Assembly: GCF_026341775.1 (NCBI RefSeq)
Contig: NZ_JAPEOB010000001.1
Span: 4,645,009 to 4,709,008 of the forward strand
Length of the DNA stretch: 64,000 nt
Reading direction: 5' to 3'
Source: Streptomyces sp. NBC_00654
GTDB taxonomy: Bacteria; Actinomycetota; Actinomycetes; Streptomycetales; Streptomycetaceae
Shown: piece after piece, positions 42,796 through 52,654 of the stretch
How positions within the stretch are numbered: the stretch's first letter is position 1
Layout of the letters: each line of letters begins with the position of its first letter
Program-made: the position numbers and the translations under genes
The notes under the pieces: generated by a model
Told to the model about the DNA's origin: nothing
Database searches by the model: none
Seen by the model: the letters and a program-made list of their open reading frames with translations, nothing else

Positions 42796-43506
42796 TCACC
42801 CGCCCCGCACCCCTTTCTTCCTGCTGAGCTGCCCCGCATAGTGGGTCTTGCAGTGTCCGCGAGCGTGGTGCGGCTGGTCACAGCCGTCCTTGCTGCACAC
42901 AGGACGCGAGTGCTTCACGACAGGGCTGCCGTCGCCGACCACTTCGGCGTGGATCTGCTCAGCAGTCGCCTCCTGGTCGCGCTTCCGCGCCTGCAGATAC
43001 CGCATGTAGTGCGAGCCGCAGTACCCGCGCGACATGTGGGCCCGGCCGCATTCAGGCACGGTGCAGCGAGACGGTTCACGCTCCCGGGTCGCCGTCTCCA
43101 TCGCGGCTTTCACCGCGGCGTCGAACGCGGGGTCCTCCAGCCGTATCCGGCGGAGCGTCCGGTAGGTGATCCGGGCCCGCTCGTACGCCTGCACCAGTGG
43201 GCCACCGTCTCCGAGTACGTCCAGGACGGCCTGCTTCGCCTCACGGTCGTTCCCGCCCGTGTTGGTTGCGGTGCCGATCGGTACCACCGGCGACCCCTGG
43301 CCCTGTGTGCCCGTCAGCCCGCCACGGCGTGCCGCGTCCATGACCGCGGCCTCGAACGCCAGGTCCTGGCGGCGTTCGTCGTAGTACAGCCACCCATGGA
43401 CGCCACTGCGCCGGAGCACCTCGACGGTATGGTGCCCGGCCGCGAGGAGGCGGAGGACCTCGGTCTTCTCGTCGTCCGTCAGTCTGCGACCACCCGGCTG
43501 CCCCAT
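42796..43506 (-). CDS. HTH and double zinc-finger protein
   Basis: A 236-residue protein from ATG 43506. The start MGQPGGRRLTDDEKTEVLRL then LAAGHHTVEVLRRSGVHGWL is an HTH-like domain, and residues 75-145 repeat that fold. The C-terminus carries two zinc-binding units of the same type: CTVPECGRAHMSRGYCGSHY (about 151-170) and CSKDGCDQPHHARGHCKTHY (about 204-223), each C-x4-C-x8-C-x2-H. This motif is known from HNH endonuclease and phage DNA-binding proteins, but no HNH catalytic block is visible. It likely binds DNA. It is oriented with the helicase genes downstream. Confidence 0.7.
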   Translation of the reverse strand: MGQPGGRRLTDDEKTEVLRLLAAGHHTVEVLRRSGVHGWLYYDERRQDLAFEAAVMDAARRGGLTGTQGQGSPVVPIGTATNTGGNDREAKQAVLDVLGDGGPLVQAYERARITYRTLRRIRLEDPAFDAAVKAAMETATREREPSRCTVPECGRAHMSRGYCGSHYMRYLQARKRDQEATAEQIHAEVVGDGSPVVKHSRPVCSKDGCDQPHHARGHCKTHYAGQLSRKKGVRGG

Positions 43507-44008
43507 ACTCCGAGTATCGCCATTCGCCCACGGCCCGAGTGTGGAGTTCGCCAACACCGTTGCTGTCAGCCCCTCCCGTGGCCGTGGTCCTGGTTACGAT
43601 CTCTCGGTTTCGGGACAGTGGTGGTGAGAGACAGTCGTCATTCCCTGGTTGTCACTGGTCAGCAGCGGTTCCGGGACGCGGTTTCACTGTCCTGGAAGTG
43701 AGAGACGGCCTTGCCGCCCGCAAGGCGTTGGCGCGCGGGCTGCCCGCGACTCCGAGCGCTGCTCCTCGCGACGGCGGATAGCTGAGTCCTCAGTGTCAGC
43801 CGGGCCTCAAAAAACAGGCGTGCTGTTGTGGACGGGGTGACGAGGCGGCGCGCTGACTCGGTGACCACTTCCTTGCCTCGGCCAAGTGAAACTCCAGGTC
43901 AGTACCGATCCTGGTGACAGCTTTCGCGCTTCGGCCCAACGGAAGTGGCATCCGGGCAGTCCCGTAAGAGCCCACGGGATGTCAGCGGTCTCCCCTACAG
44001 TCGCGGCC
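43507..44008. other. Divergent region with an IS-like remnant
   Basis: There is no supported gene. Bases 43680-43711 (GGTTTCACTGTCCTGG and GTGAGAGACGG) share GGTTTCACTGTC with 61069-61080 and repeat partly within the region, so an old element end is possible. TACAGT at 43996-44001, seven bases before GTG 44009, looks like a -10 box for a leaderless transcript. Confidence 0.35.
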
Positions 44009-45145
44009 GTGACCACTTCCACGCCGGGCGGCGATTCCTATGTGTACGTGATCGGCTCTGCCGGATCGAGCCGCGTCAAGATCGGCACCAGCGTCTGTCC
44101 TGAGAAGCGGCTGAAAGAATTACAGACCGGCAACCCCGACCGTCTCGATGTGCTCTGGTACACGCCCGGTGGCCGTGAACTGGAGGCCCAACTGCACCAG
44201 GCGTTTGCCGACCAGCGTGTTGAGGGCGAGTGGTTCGACTTCGGCGACGTGCAACCGGTCGGCGCGATTCCCGCCGCCGTTCACCAGCACGCCGGGATCA
44301 CCCCGCGCGCTGGCCGGCCGACCGCGCGCACCGCACCCAGGGGTTCTGGCGCACGCACCGGGCGCGGTGAGCAGATTACGCCGGAACGACTGGCCGGCAT
44401 CGTCCGGGAGGGCGTACTGAGCGTCGTCCCGGACGTCGTACGGGCCGTCGTCCGCCCAGAACCTGAGCCGGTGAAGGACGACGACCAAGAGAGGGTGCCG
44501 GTCAGGAGGAAGCGCGTCGACGGTGATCTGAACCGTCTGATGGCGTTCCTGTTCGGGCCCCTCGCCGCTCAGCACGCGTTGCGCACTGCCGCAGGGAAAA
44601 GGGGGTTGGCTGCCCTCGGCGGCTGGCCCAGCCTCGTCGGCTTCGCTGTGCTGGCGGTCGTCGCGATGCCGGTCACCGCGTTCCTCATACTGCGAGTGAT
44701 CACGCGGGACATCTGGCCCGTGCGGAAACTCCCCCTTCTCGCCGGGCTGGCATTCATACTGTGGGACCTCTTCGGGTTCGACAAGGTAATCCGGGACTTG
44801 GTCCTCGCCCGGCTCCCGCTGGAGGACATCGAGACCTTCGCCCGCACCTACTTCACCCAGCCCGCCGTGACGAGCGCCTGGGCTCTCGCCCTCTTCTCAT
44901 TCGCGATGTGCCTGGCTGGGTACGACGAGCAGCTCAAAGGCCACACGGACGAACAGCGGGCCAAGGACGAGGCGAAGCTGCGTAAGACAGCACGGCCGCC
45001 TCTCGTCGGCAGTACGCAGCTTCCAGCGGCTCCAGCAGCCAAGTCGGTGAGCGCCAGGCCCAGCACCGGCCAGATGCCTCCTCCGCCGTCGATCGCCGAC
45101 CTTCCTCCAGGCATCCCCCGGCAGCCGCCTGCCAAGAACCCCTGA
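44009..45145 (+). CDS. GIY-YIG-like (T5orf172/MUG113) membrane protein
   Basis: A 378-residue protein. Residues about 8-90, YVYVIGSAGSSRVKIGTSVC then LKELQTGNPDRLDVLWYTPG and LHQAFADQRVEGEWFDF, are the T5orf172/MUG113 branch of the GIY-YIG nuclease fold: the Y-V-Y and K-I-G-x-S strands and the late Glu are visible. A polar linker follows, then three hydrophobic helices (about 218-235, 254-275 and 298-320), and a Pro-rich tail. A nuclease-like domain on a membrane anchor is unusual. GTG 44009 fits a leaderless start; ATG 43979 is possible. It precedes the CoiA-like gene by 52 bp. Confidence 0.75.
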   Translation: MTTSTPGGDSYVYVIGSAGSSRVKIGTSVCPEKRLKELQTGNPDRLDVLWYTPGGRELEAQLHQAFADQRVEGEWFDFGDVQPVGAIPAAVHQHAGITPRAGRPTARTAPRGSGARTGRGEQITPERLAGIVREGVLSVVPDVVRAVVRPEPEPVKDDDQERVPVRRKRVDGDLNRLMAFLFGPLAAQHALRTAAGKRGLAALGGWPSLVGFAVLAVVAMPVTAFLILRVITRDIWPVRKLPLLAGLAFILWDLFGFDKVIRDLVLARLPLEDIETFARTYFTQPAVTSAWALALFSFAMCLAGYDEQLKGHTDEQRAKDEAKLRKTARPPLVGSTQLPAAPAAKSVSARPSTGQMPPPPSIADLPPGIPRQPPAKNP

Positions 45146-45197
45146 CCTCAACACGAATCTGTGATTGACCTTCGGAGCCAACAACACGGATGGCAGG

Positions 45198-47051
45198 ATG
45201 AGTTGGGTCGAAAGGTGGGGGTTCGTGCGGGGTGACAGGCGGCAGATTCAGACGGCGGTCCTGGGCGGTGACGACTCGGAGGAGCCGTTGATGCTGCCGC
45301 TGGAGGCGATCGAGCTGGACGCCTTCCGCCGCCGGCACGAGCACGACACGTTCTGGTGCGGGCTGCTCCTCGGTGGCTGTGGTGGCCGGCTGACGACGAA
45401 GCTGTACACCGACCGTGTCTGCCACTTCGCACACCACCCGGGCCCGGACGGGCTGCCCCACCTCTGCGGCCGCCATGCCCGGGGAGTGAACAGCGCGGAC
45501 CACTTGTATGTGAAGTCCGCGGCCGCCGCCTGGCTCCGTGCCCGCGACGACCGGGCCGACTTCGGCTTCGCCCGGCCGGACGGCGCGGAGATCGGCTCGG
45601 TCGTCGACATCCGGTTCCAGCACCGCGGGCTGCGTGTGCACCTGGACCAGGCGGTGACGCCCGTCTGGGACGCGGAAGGCCACGAACCGGTGCTCGGGGT
45701 ATCAGTACCGGTGGACCAGGACACGCTGATCCGCCGCTGGTACGTCCACCGCATCCGTCTCGACAGCGAGGGCACCGCACGCCGGGTCCGGATCGGCACC
45801 GAGGCCTTCGCCCGGCCCACCGAGTGGTTCTCGTTGGACGAGTGCGCGATGACGGAGCGGGGCCTGTCGACCCCGGCGGTCGAGCGGATCGTCCGTTCCC
45901 GCAGCACACCTCCGCCGGTCCGCCGGGCCTTAGGAAAGGACAGGAAGGCGCCGGACGTGCGGACCCGGGTCCAGGTCCTCTTCCGTCGCATCGAGGAGGC
46001 CCGCGCCGTGGGGGCCGTGGTCGTGGTGGCCAGGGTGAGCCACACCCTGGCCACCCTGGACGGGGTGGACCAGGAGACGCGCGCACAGATCGACACCGTC
46101 CTTCAGGACGCCAAGGTCTGGCTCCAGGAGCAGGCCGTGGCCCGCCAGGAGATGTTCTCCCGGCTCAGCGAAGCCGTGGCCGAGGAGAACGTCCAGGAGG
46201 CCCGCAGTCTTCTGACCCGGGTCAATGCGATCGCCGCCCACGACCGCACCGACACCGAGAACCAGACGGTCGGCGCGGCCGCCGGTTTCCTCGCCGGGAT
46301 GCTCAGGAAGCAGGAAGAAGCAGCCCGGAAGCTGCACGCCGCAGCCGAGGCCAAGGAAGAGGCCCGCCGGAGGAAGGCCCGGCAGAAGACGGAGGCGGTT
46401 CAGCGGGTACGGACGACCTTGCGCACCCTGCGCAGTCACGGCCGTTCCATGCCGGAGACGGAAAAGCGGCGCCGGGTCACGATGCTCACCGACCTGGCCC
46501 CCACGGCTGGTGATCAACTCACGCGCAGCGAGACCAACCAGATCGAGGCATGGAAGGCCCGCGTGCAACGCGAGCGAGAAGCGGCAGCACCTGAACGTGC
46601 GCTTCCAGCGCAGAAGAAGCACGACCCGGTACGGCCGCCGAAAACCAACCGGGACGGACGCACGCAGCAGAAGAAGGGCGAGCCCCGGCTGCACCACCAG
46701 GTGGCACGCGGGGACTGGTACAGCGAGACCTGCCCGCGGTGCTACGCCGGGCCCGGGAAGCCGTGCGGCAACGACGACCGCGTCGGACCCGGCCCGACGC
46801 GGCAGATCCCGCACGACGAACGCCTGCGCAGAGTCCTGCACCACAGCGACACCCGACACCTGCCTCCACAGCCGCGCCGGGAGAAGCGAGCAGAACAACA
46901 GACCGGCGGTACGGCGGCCCGGACCTGGCACGCGCGGGAAGTCAGGTGCCCGAAGTGCCAGGCCCCGCCCGCAACCCCCTGTACACCCCACGGCCCGCAC
47001 CACGAACGGGTGGAGTGGGCGCAGGAGTTCACCCGCAAGCTGTGGGGCTGA
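45198..47051 (+). CDS. CoiA-like protein with coiled coil and zinc ribbons
   Basis: A 617-residue protein. The N-terminal 200 residues have the competence-CoiA-like pattern: a Cys/His block LLLGGCGGRLTTKLYTDRVC then HFAHHPG (about residues 55-80) and a nuclease-like strand FGFARPDGAEIGSVVDIRF with an Asp in the REase-fold position. A long helical, Glu/Arg-rich coiled coil spans about 290-470. The end holds two zinc ribbons, CPRCYAGPGKPC and CPKCQAPPATPC. CoiA helps process incoming DNA in competent bacteria; the actinobacterial relatives are uncharacterised. ATG 45198 or GTG 45228 may start it. It follows the GIY-YIG gene on the same strand. Confidence 0.7.
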   Translation: MSWVERWGFVRGDRRQIQTAVLGGDDSEEPLMLPLEAIELDAFRRRHEHDTFWCGLLLGGCGGRLTTKLYTDRVCHFAHHPGPDGLPHLCGRHARGVNSADHLYVKSAAAAWLRARDDRADFGFARPDGAEIGSVVDIRFQHRGLRVHLDQAVTPVWDAEGHEPVLGVSVPVDQDTLIRRWYVHRIRLDSEGTARRVRIGTEAFARPTEWFSLDECAMTERGLSTPAVERIVRSRSTPPPVRRALGKDRKAPDVRTRVQVLFRRIEEARAVGAVVVVARVSHTLATLDGVDQETRAQIDTVLQDAKVWLQEQAVARQEMFSRLSEAVAEENVQEARSLLTRVNAIAAHDRTDTENQTVGAAAGFLAGMLRKQEEAARKLHAAAEAKEEARRRKARQKTEAVQRVRTTLRTLRSHGRSMPETEKRRRVTMLTDLAPTAGDQLTRSETNQIEAWKARVQREREAAAPERALPAQKKHDPVRPPKTNRDGRTQQKKGEPRLHHQVARGDWYSETCPRCYAGPGKPCGNDDRVGPGPTRQIPHDERLRRVLHHSDTRHLPPQPRREKRAEQQTGGTAARTWHAREVRCPKCQAPPATPCTPHGPHHERVEWAQEFTRKLWG

Positions 47052-47715
47052 TCCACGGGCGCCTATCCGGATGCGCATGGTCTAGCGACGACGGCGGAAC
47101 GGCCACCACCTGCGGCGTGCGGGGCGGCGAGGCGGGCCCTACTGGGCGCCGTCGACGTAGCGTCCGACGAGGAGAGCGGTGTGCTCGATCTCCTGCTCGG
47201 TGCGGGTGGAGTAGTCGATGCGGCCGGTGCGGTGGCCGGGCTGGCGGTACAGGCAGCGGGCCAGGCCCCGACAGACGAGGTGACGGCGCCGGTTCGCGTC
47301 CGGGTGCCGGCCGGGACAGTGGATCACCTGGCCTCCGCGACCAGATCCGCCGGCCGCGCCCCGAGCTGGCGGCCGGGTTCGACTGATCACCCAGCACCTC
47401 CCACCCGTGTACGCCGCCCGCCTCTTCGACGCCCAGGCCGCCGGCGCCACCGACGCGGAGCTCCAGGCCGTCGTCGCCGAGGGGCTCCAGGCCAGTACTT
47501 CACCGACCGCGGCCGCCGCGCCCGGGGCCCTGAGGTGGAGTGCACTGACATCGACGCTGTAGCTCCTGGGGAGGGGCGTGCGGCGACGGGGGCGGATGTG
47601 TGCGGCTGGGGCAGGGGGGTGAGTTTCTCCGTTCGGCCTCTCTCGCGGTGACGATGTGATGGGCTGTCATTTTGGGTGCTTGGTGGGATGTTCTGTTCTG
47701 TTGGAGGGGTAGTTG
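47052..47715. other. Two broken coding fragments
   Basis: On the minus strand, bases 47142-47220 encode HRTGRIDYSTRTEQEIEHTA and a natural-looking end LLVGRYVDGAQ. On the plus strand 47405-47560 encodes PVYAARLFDAQAAGATDAEL and more in an open frame without a start. Both look like tails of lost genes. Nothing else is supported. Confidence 0.4.
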
Positions 47716-48066
47716 ATGCAGGGCTTGACGCGGGTGCCGCTGGAGGGCGGCGGGGCGATTCTGTTCGAGGCCGGGCCGGAGCTGGAGCTGGGCGGGCCGG
47801 TGAAGGCGGGGCGGGTCGGGGATACGATTCGTGAGCTGCCTCAGACGCTGCAGTCCGCTCTGGTGCCGGTCCGGGAAACGGCGCGGGCGGTGCTGGAGCA
47901 GTTGAAGGAGGCCGGGCCGGACGAGGTCGAGGTGGAGTTCGGGGTCGATCTCTCGTCTCAGGCCGGTGCCGTCATCATCAAGAGCGACGTGGCCGTTCAT
48001 CTGAAGGTCCGGTTGCTCTGGAAGAACGATGAGCCCGTCCCCGCCGCGGGGGACGCCGGAGCATGA
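47716..48066 (+). CDS. Trypsin-co-occurring domain (Trypco1/CU044_2847) protein
   Basis: A 116-residue soluble protein. MQGLTRVPLEGGGAILFEAG then GDTIRELPQTLQSALVPVRE and EVEVEFGVDLSSQAGAVIIK are the conserved segments of the Trypco1 family, a beta-strand, a helix with LPQTL, and the strand of EVEFGV. Trypco proteins always sit beside a trypsin-like/nSTAND gene in predicted conflict systems, where they are proposed regulators or substrates. ATG 47716 has GGAGG 8 bases upstream (47703-47707). Its stop overlaps the next ATG (ATGA), so the pair is translated together. Confidence 0.85.
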   Translation: MQGLTRVPLEGGGAILFEAGPELELGGPVKAGRVGDTIRELPQTLQSALVPVRETARAVLEQLKEAGPDEVEVEFGVDLSSQAGAVIIKSDVAVHLKVRLLWKNDEPVPAAGDAGA

Positions 48067-51000
48067 GTATCAGGGACGGTCTGCCTACGGGCCACGGCAT
48101 CAACGGACTCGTGGGGGCCGACCCCGATCGGGCGGCCTCCGGTGCGGGACGTGGTTCCGTGCCGGGTTCGGTGGTTCAGGTCCTGGCGCTGGACGGTGGG
48201 GTGGCCGGGGCCGGGTTTCTGGTCGGCGAGGGTGTCGTCGTCACCTGTGCGCATGTGGTGCGCGCAGCCGGGCGGGAGCCGGGCAGCCAGGTGGAGCTCG
48301 CTTTCCCGCACCTGCCGGGTGCGCCGCGGGTGTGGGGAGCGGTGCTGGCGGAGCAGTGGCGGGAGCCGAAGGCCGAAGACATCGCATTCGTAGAGCTGGA
48401 CAGTGTTCCACCAGGCGTACGGGCGTTGCCGTTGGGGTCAGGGGCGGGGTGTCAGGGGCACGGGGTGTCCTCGTTCGGGTTTCCCACCCAGGCACCGCCC
48501 GGTGGCCACTTCGGATGGGGCACGGTCGGTGACCTGTTGCCCGACAGCACGGGTACAGGTGTGCTGTTGCAGTTGTCCGGGGCCAACGAGCTGACGACCG
48601 GTTTCAGCGGCGGCCCGGTCGTGGACGGGGTGAGCGGGCTGGTGATCGGCATGGTCACATCGATCGCCTCCCCCGATGCCCACCTCAGGGGTCTGGGGAT
48701 CGCCTACTGCACCCCCGCCGAGGTCCTGCGTAAGGTCCGGCCGGACCTGGCCGAGCACCAGGTATGCCCCTACCGGGGGCTGGAACCGTTCACCGCGGAA
48801 CACACGCAGTGGTTCCACGGCCGGGAAACCGCCGTGGAAAGCGTGCTGGACGCACTCGGCGGGCAACGGCGGATGCTGTTACTGCTGGGCCCCTCCGGCG
48901 CCGGCAAGTCATCCCTCATCCAGGCCGGTGTCCTGCCCGCCCTCACCGACGGTGACCTGCCGGGCAGCGACCGCTGGCTGTCTCTGGTCACCCGCCCCGG
49001 CCAGGACCTGTTCACCGAACTGGAACAGGCGGGACTGCCCGGCGCCACATCCGACGGCCTCCTGCCCGCGGTACAACGCCGCCTGGACAACGAACCCGGC
49101 CAGGACCGCCTGCTCCTGGTGATCGACCAGTTCGAGGAACTCCTCACGCAGCTGGCCCCCACGGAACACGGAACACCCGACCGTCGTGCGGCTGCCGTGG
49201 CCGAACTGCTGGCGTTGATCGATTCACCGGCCGCTGCGAGCGTGATCCTGATCATGCGCGATGACTTCTATCCACAACTCGCGGCCCTGGCCCCGGGACT
49301 GCTGGAAGCCGCAGCACCCGCCACCCTCAACGTTCCTGCCACCCTCAACGACCGTGAACTCGAAGCCATCATCACCCTGCCCGCCCAGGCAGTCGGCCTG
49401 GGAATCGAGGACGGACTGACGGCACGGATCACCACCGATATCCGTGCCACCGACCCCGGCAACCGTGCACCCGTTACCCTACTTCCGCCCCTGGAGCTGG
49501 CACTGAGCCAGCTGTGGGAGCGTCGTGAGAACGGGCGGCTCACCCACCGGGCTTACGAGCAGATTGGAGGCGTCACCGGCAGCCTGGCCACCTGGTGCGA
49601 CTCCGCCATCCGCCGGCTGCCCGCCGAACACGAATCGACCGCCAAACATATCCTCACCTCCCTGGTCCGGCCCGCCGACCAAGCCCACGCCATCCCGGCC
49701 ACACGCCAACAGATTCCTCTCTCCCGCCTGCGCGCTTCCACAACCGGCTCCACGGCAGCGGGAGAGGCGTCAGGTGTCTTCAAGAGCGTGCTGGACGCCC
49801 TTATCGGCTACCGCATCATCACCACCCGCACGGTGAAACAGCCGGGTGCCGCCATGGGGGAATCGACCGCGGAACTCATTCACGACGCTCTCATCCGCGA
49901 CTGGGGCGCCCTACGGGACTGGGTGGCACAGGACCACAACTTCCAGGTCTGGCTTCACCGCATCGACGAACAGCAGAGGCGCCACGCGGAGACCGGCATG
50001 CCCGGCGACTTGCTGGATGGAACAGCCCTCGCGGAAGGCACGGATTGGGTCCGCCGCCATCGTCCACTCTCACCAGAGATCACCACCTACCTCGCCACCA
50101 GCCAACAACGCCAGCAGGCCACACGTGCGGAAGACTCTCGTAGGCACCGGCAGCGCCGCAGGCTACGGAGCGGAATCGCGGTGCTGTTGGTGACGGCGCT
50201 GACGGCGGGCGCGGTGGCCTGGCAGTTCCGGCGGACGAACGCGGAACAGCAGGCGCTGGCCACCGCGCGGACGGTGGCGGCGGTGGCCAACGGTATGCGC
50301 GCGACCGATCCGGAGACCGCCGCGCTGCTCAGCATCGCCGCGTGGCGGACAGCGCCCGCAGTTGAGGCCAGAGGGGCGCTGTCCCAGTCTGCCGTGCAGC
50401 GGGAGATCGCCGTCTTCCACGACCCGACGAAGAGTCCAGGCGCTTTTGAGGCCGAAATGTCTCGCGCTCTGTCCGCCGACGGCCGATACCTGACGACGGA
50501 GGTACACGCAGCAGCGCTGGCCACAAAAACAACCCGTTTCGACATTCGTACCGGTAAGCCGGCCGCTCTGGACAAGGACGGCAAGACGTTCGACATCGTG
50601 GCGCCTGACGGCAAGTTCGCACTGTCCGGCGGTGTGGTGTCGGATATCGGTACCGATGAGCCCGTCGGGAAGGTGCCGGATACCGAAGATTACGCCCGAG
50701 CTCTGGCGTCCGGTGGTGGGCGGGTACTCACCACCAAGGCCGACACCGGGCCCTCCTCCGTCATTGACACGCAAACGGGTCGCACTCTGCTTCAGGTGCC
50801 TGATCCGCATCCGGCCCTCTCCGACGACGGACGATACTTGGCGTCCTGCCCCGAGGGTGGCTACCCGGTCCTGTACGACACCGAGAGTGATGGCTCGACG
50901 AAACTGCAGGACGCGAACCCCGAGGCGAAATGCGACGATACATCCGCAGTGTGGTCAAGCGCCGACGGCACCAGGCTGTTGACTAGCACAGGCGGACGTC

Positions 51001-52406
51001 TGTACGCGTGGGACACGGCCGCCCGAAAGCTCCTGTCGTACGGATACGTTGATGAGGACGCCGCAAGCGTGACCACACACATGAGCCCGGACGGAACGCT
51101 CGTGGCCAGGAAGGTGAAAGGCGCCATCGTCGTCTCCAGCAGCGAGCACCTGGAAACCCCCCTACTGACACAGGAGACGGCGATGTGGAGCGAGAAGGAG
51201 GGTGGAATGGACGCCGGGGGCGGGGCAAACGTCGGGTGGGGGCTGGCTATCAACTCCGAGGCGCACGAGTTGGTTTACCTGGACGGCAACTCGGTACACA
51301 CACTGGATCTGGACACCTTGAAGCTTCCTCGGCAGGCGGAGTTTGCCGAAATCGGCCGCTATGACGCAGAGACCGGGAGTCTGCAGATCGTGGTCACGGG
51401 CAAGGGCTCACGGGTGCAGTCGTGGGAGATTCCCGACGGGACGCGAACGAGCCGCGCGCTGCCGGAAATGGCGTCCGACGTACCCGCTACGCTCACTTCC
51501 TCCTATCCAAGTCTGGGCAGGCATCTCGGAGACGAAGACCTTCCGGCCGTGTTCAGCCCGGACGGGACCACTGTGGCATACCCCGATAATGCAGGGTCTC
51601 AGGAGGGAAAACCCTTCCATATGGTTCTGCAGGACGTACGCACGGGAAAAGTGCGTCATTCCGTGCTGCTGGAAGAGCCGGAGCGCGGCTACGTCACCTC
51701 AATGGCCTTCAGCTCCGATGGGCGAACGCTTGCGGTGAGCCGTTTGGTGGCTGTCAACCAGGACGCATGGTCCGTCGACATCGTCGATGTCAGGAAAGGC
51801 AGGAAAACCCGCACACTGGATGGAGTCGGCGGCTACGGGATCGCCCTGGGCGGGGCCGGGGACGACATGGTCCTCGTGACCACGTCGGGCGACCGGGCTG
51901 ACCTGTCGGGCGGAAAGAAAGTCCGTGGGGCGCTCGGCACGGTCGAACTCAGCGATGTGGAGTTCAGTCCTGATGGAAAGACACTGGCTGTCGGTGAACC
52001 AGAGGGGGTCGCGCTGTGGAACGCGGACGGGACGCAGCGGGTGGGACGACTGCCCGCCCCGGAGGGCGGCGGTGATCGCCGAGTTTCGAACCTGCGGTTC
52101 TCCCCCGACGGCCGTTCGCTCGTCGGCGTGGTGGGGGAGAACCGGATCCAGATCTGGGACGTGCCCTCCCGGCAACCGGTGGGCGGCGTCCTGCCCGGTG
52201 TCGGGGACCGGTTGCTCGACGTGGTGTTCGACGACAAGGGGAACCTTCACCTGGCCGGGGAGAAAGTCCGCTCGTACACACTGACCCTCGATCCGGACAA
52301 GCTCGCCGGGGACATCTGCCGGCGGGTGCACCGGGCGAAGAACCTGACCCGGGCGGAGTGGGCGCAGAACGTGCCGAACGCGCCGTACCAGAAGGTCTGT
52401 GCCTGA
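48063..52406 (+). CDS. Trypsin-nSTAND NTPase-WD40 giant protein
   Basis: A 1447-residue protein. Residues 30-240 are a trypsin-like serine protease with His in TCAHVV (about 62), Asp in EDIAFVELD (about 106) and Ser in TGFSGGPVVDG (about 181). A nSTAND1 NTPase follows, with PYRGLEPFTAEHTQWFHGRE, Walker A GPSGAGKSS (about 276-284) and Walker B LLLVIDQFEELL (about 349-360). One membrane helix lies near 703-722 (AVLLVTALTAGAVAW). Residues 780-1440 are WD40-like blades with FSPDGKTLAV and RLPAPEGG-type turns, more divergent than those of the gene at 14462. The protease is the likely effector, released by NTPase assembly. Coupled to the Trypco1 gene. Confidence 0.9.
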   Translation: MSIRDGLPTGHGINGLVGADPDRAASGAGRGSVPGSVVQVLALDGGVAGAGFLVGEGVVVTCAHVVRAAGREPGSQVELAFPHLPGAPRVWGAVLAEQWREPKAEDIAFVELDSVPPGVRALPLGSGAGCQGHGVSSFGFPTQAPPGGHFGWGTVGDLLPDSTGTGVLLQLSGANELTTGFSGGPVVDGVSGLVIGMVTSIASPDAHLRGLGIAYCTPAEVLRKVRPDLAEHQVCPYRGLEPFTAEHTQWFHGRETAVESVLDALGGQRRMLLLLGPSGAGKSSLIQAGVLPALTDGDLPGSDRWLSLVTRPGQDLFTELEQAGLPGATSDGLLPAVQRRLDNEPGQDRLLLVIDQFEELLTQLAPTEHGTPDRRAAAVAELLALIDSPAAASVILIMRDDFYPQLAALAPGLLEAAAPATLNVPATLNDRELEAIITLPAQAVGLGIEDGLTARITTDIRATDPGNRAPVTLLPPLELALSQLWERRENGRLTHRAYEQIGGVTGSLATWCDSAIRRLPAEHESTAKHILTSLVRPADQAHAIPATRQQIPLSRLRASTTGSTAAGEASGVFKSVLDALIGYRIITTRTVKQPGAAMGESTAELIHDALIRDWGALRDWVAQDHNFQVWLHRIDEQQRRHAETGMPGDLLDGTALAEGTDWVRRHRPLSPEITTYLATSQQRQQATRAEDSRRHRQRRRLRSGIAVLLVTALTAGAVAWQFRRTNAEQQALATARTVAAVANGMRATDPETAALLSIAAWRTAPAVEARGALSQSAVQREIAVFHDPTKSPGAFEAEMSRALSADGRYLTTEVHAAALATKTTRFDIRTGKPAALDKDGKTFDIVAPDGKFALSGGVVSDIGTDEPVGKVPDTEDYARALASGGGRVLTTKADTGPSSVIDTQTGRTLLQVPDPHPALSDDGRYLASCPEGGYPVLYDTESDGSTKLQDANPEAKCDDTSAVWSSADGTRLLTSTGGRLYAWDTAARKLLSYGYVDEDAASVTTHMSPDGTLVARKVKGAIVVSSSEHLETPLLTQETAMWSEKEGGMDAGGGANVGWGLAINSEAHELVYLDGNSVHTLDLDTLKLPRQAEFAEIGRYDAETGSLQIVVTGKGSRVQSWEIPDGTRTSRALPEMASDVPATLTSSYPSLGRHLGDEDLPAVFSPDGTTVAYPDNAGSQEGKPFHMVLQDVRTGKVRHSVLLEEPERGYVTSMAFSSDGRTLAVSRLVAVNQDAWSVDIVDVRKGRKTRTLDGVGGYGIALGGAGDDMVLVTTSGDRADLSGGKKVRGALGTVELSDVEFSPDGKTLAVGEPEGVALWNADGTQRVGRLPAPEGGGDRRVSNLRFSPDGRSLVGVVGENRIQIWDVPSRQPVGGVLPGVGDRLLDVVFDDKGNLHLAGEKVRSYTLTLDPDKLAGDICRRVHRAKNLTRAEWAQNVPNAPYQKVCA

Positions 52407-52622
52407 GTGCGTTGTGGCAAACCGGATCTTGTTCGAGGTGCGCGGCCGGTGATCATCTGGACGGAGGTACGGGTATGACCGCGGGCATGAAAGAACGGGC
52501 TCCTTGGTAGTGACGCGGTTACGACACCCAGCACGACCAAGGAAGCCCGTTGCCTGATCAGTTGAGCAGTATCTCTGTGCCTGCGTCCACCGCGGTCACC
52601 CCTGGGTGTGATTGCTACGTGC
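52407..52622. other. Intergenic region, possible transposase start remnant
   Basis: From about 52550 the plus strand encodes LPDQLSSISVPASTAVTPGC then stops at the IS3 boundary, as if the start of a gene had been cut by that insertion; it could be the N-terminus of an IS transposase. ACGGAGG upstream may be its ribosome site. No complete gene is present. Confidence 0.3.
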
Positions 52623-52654
52623 TGAGGTGACCCCCGGAGTGTGGACACAGGGGT

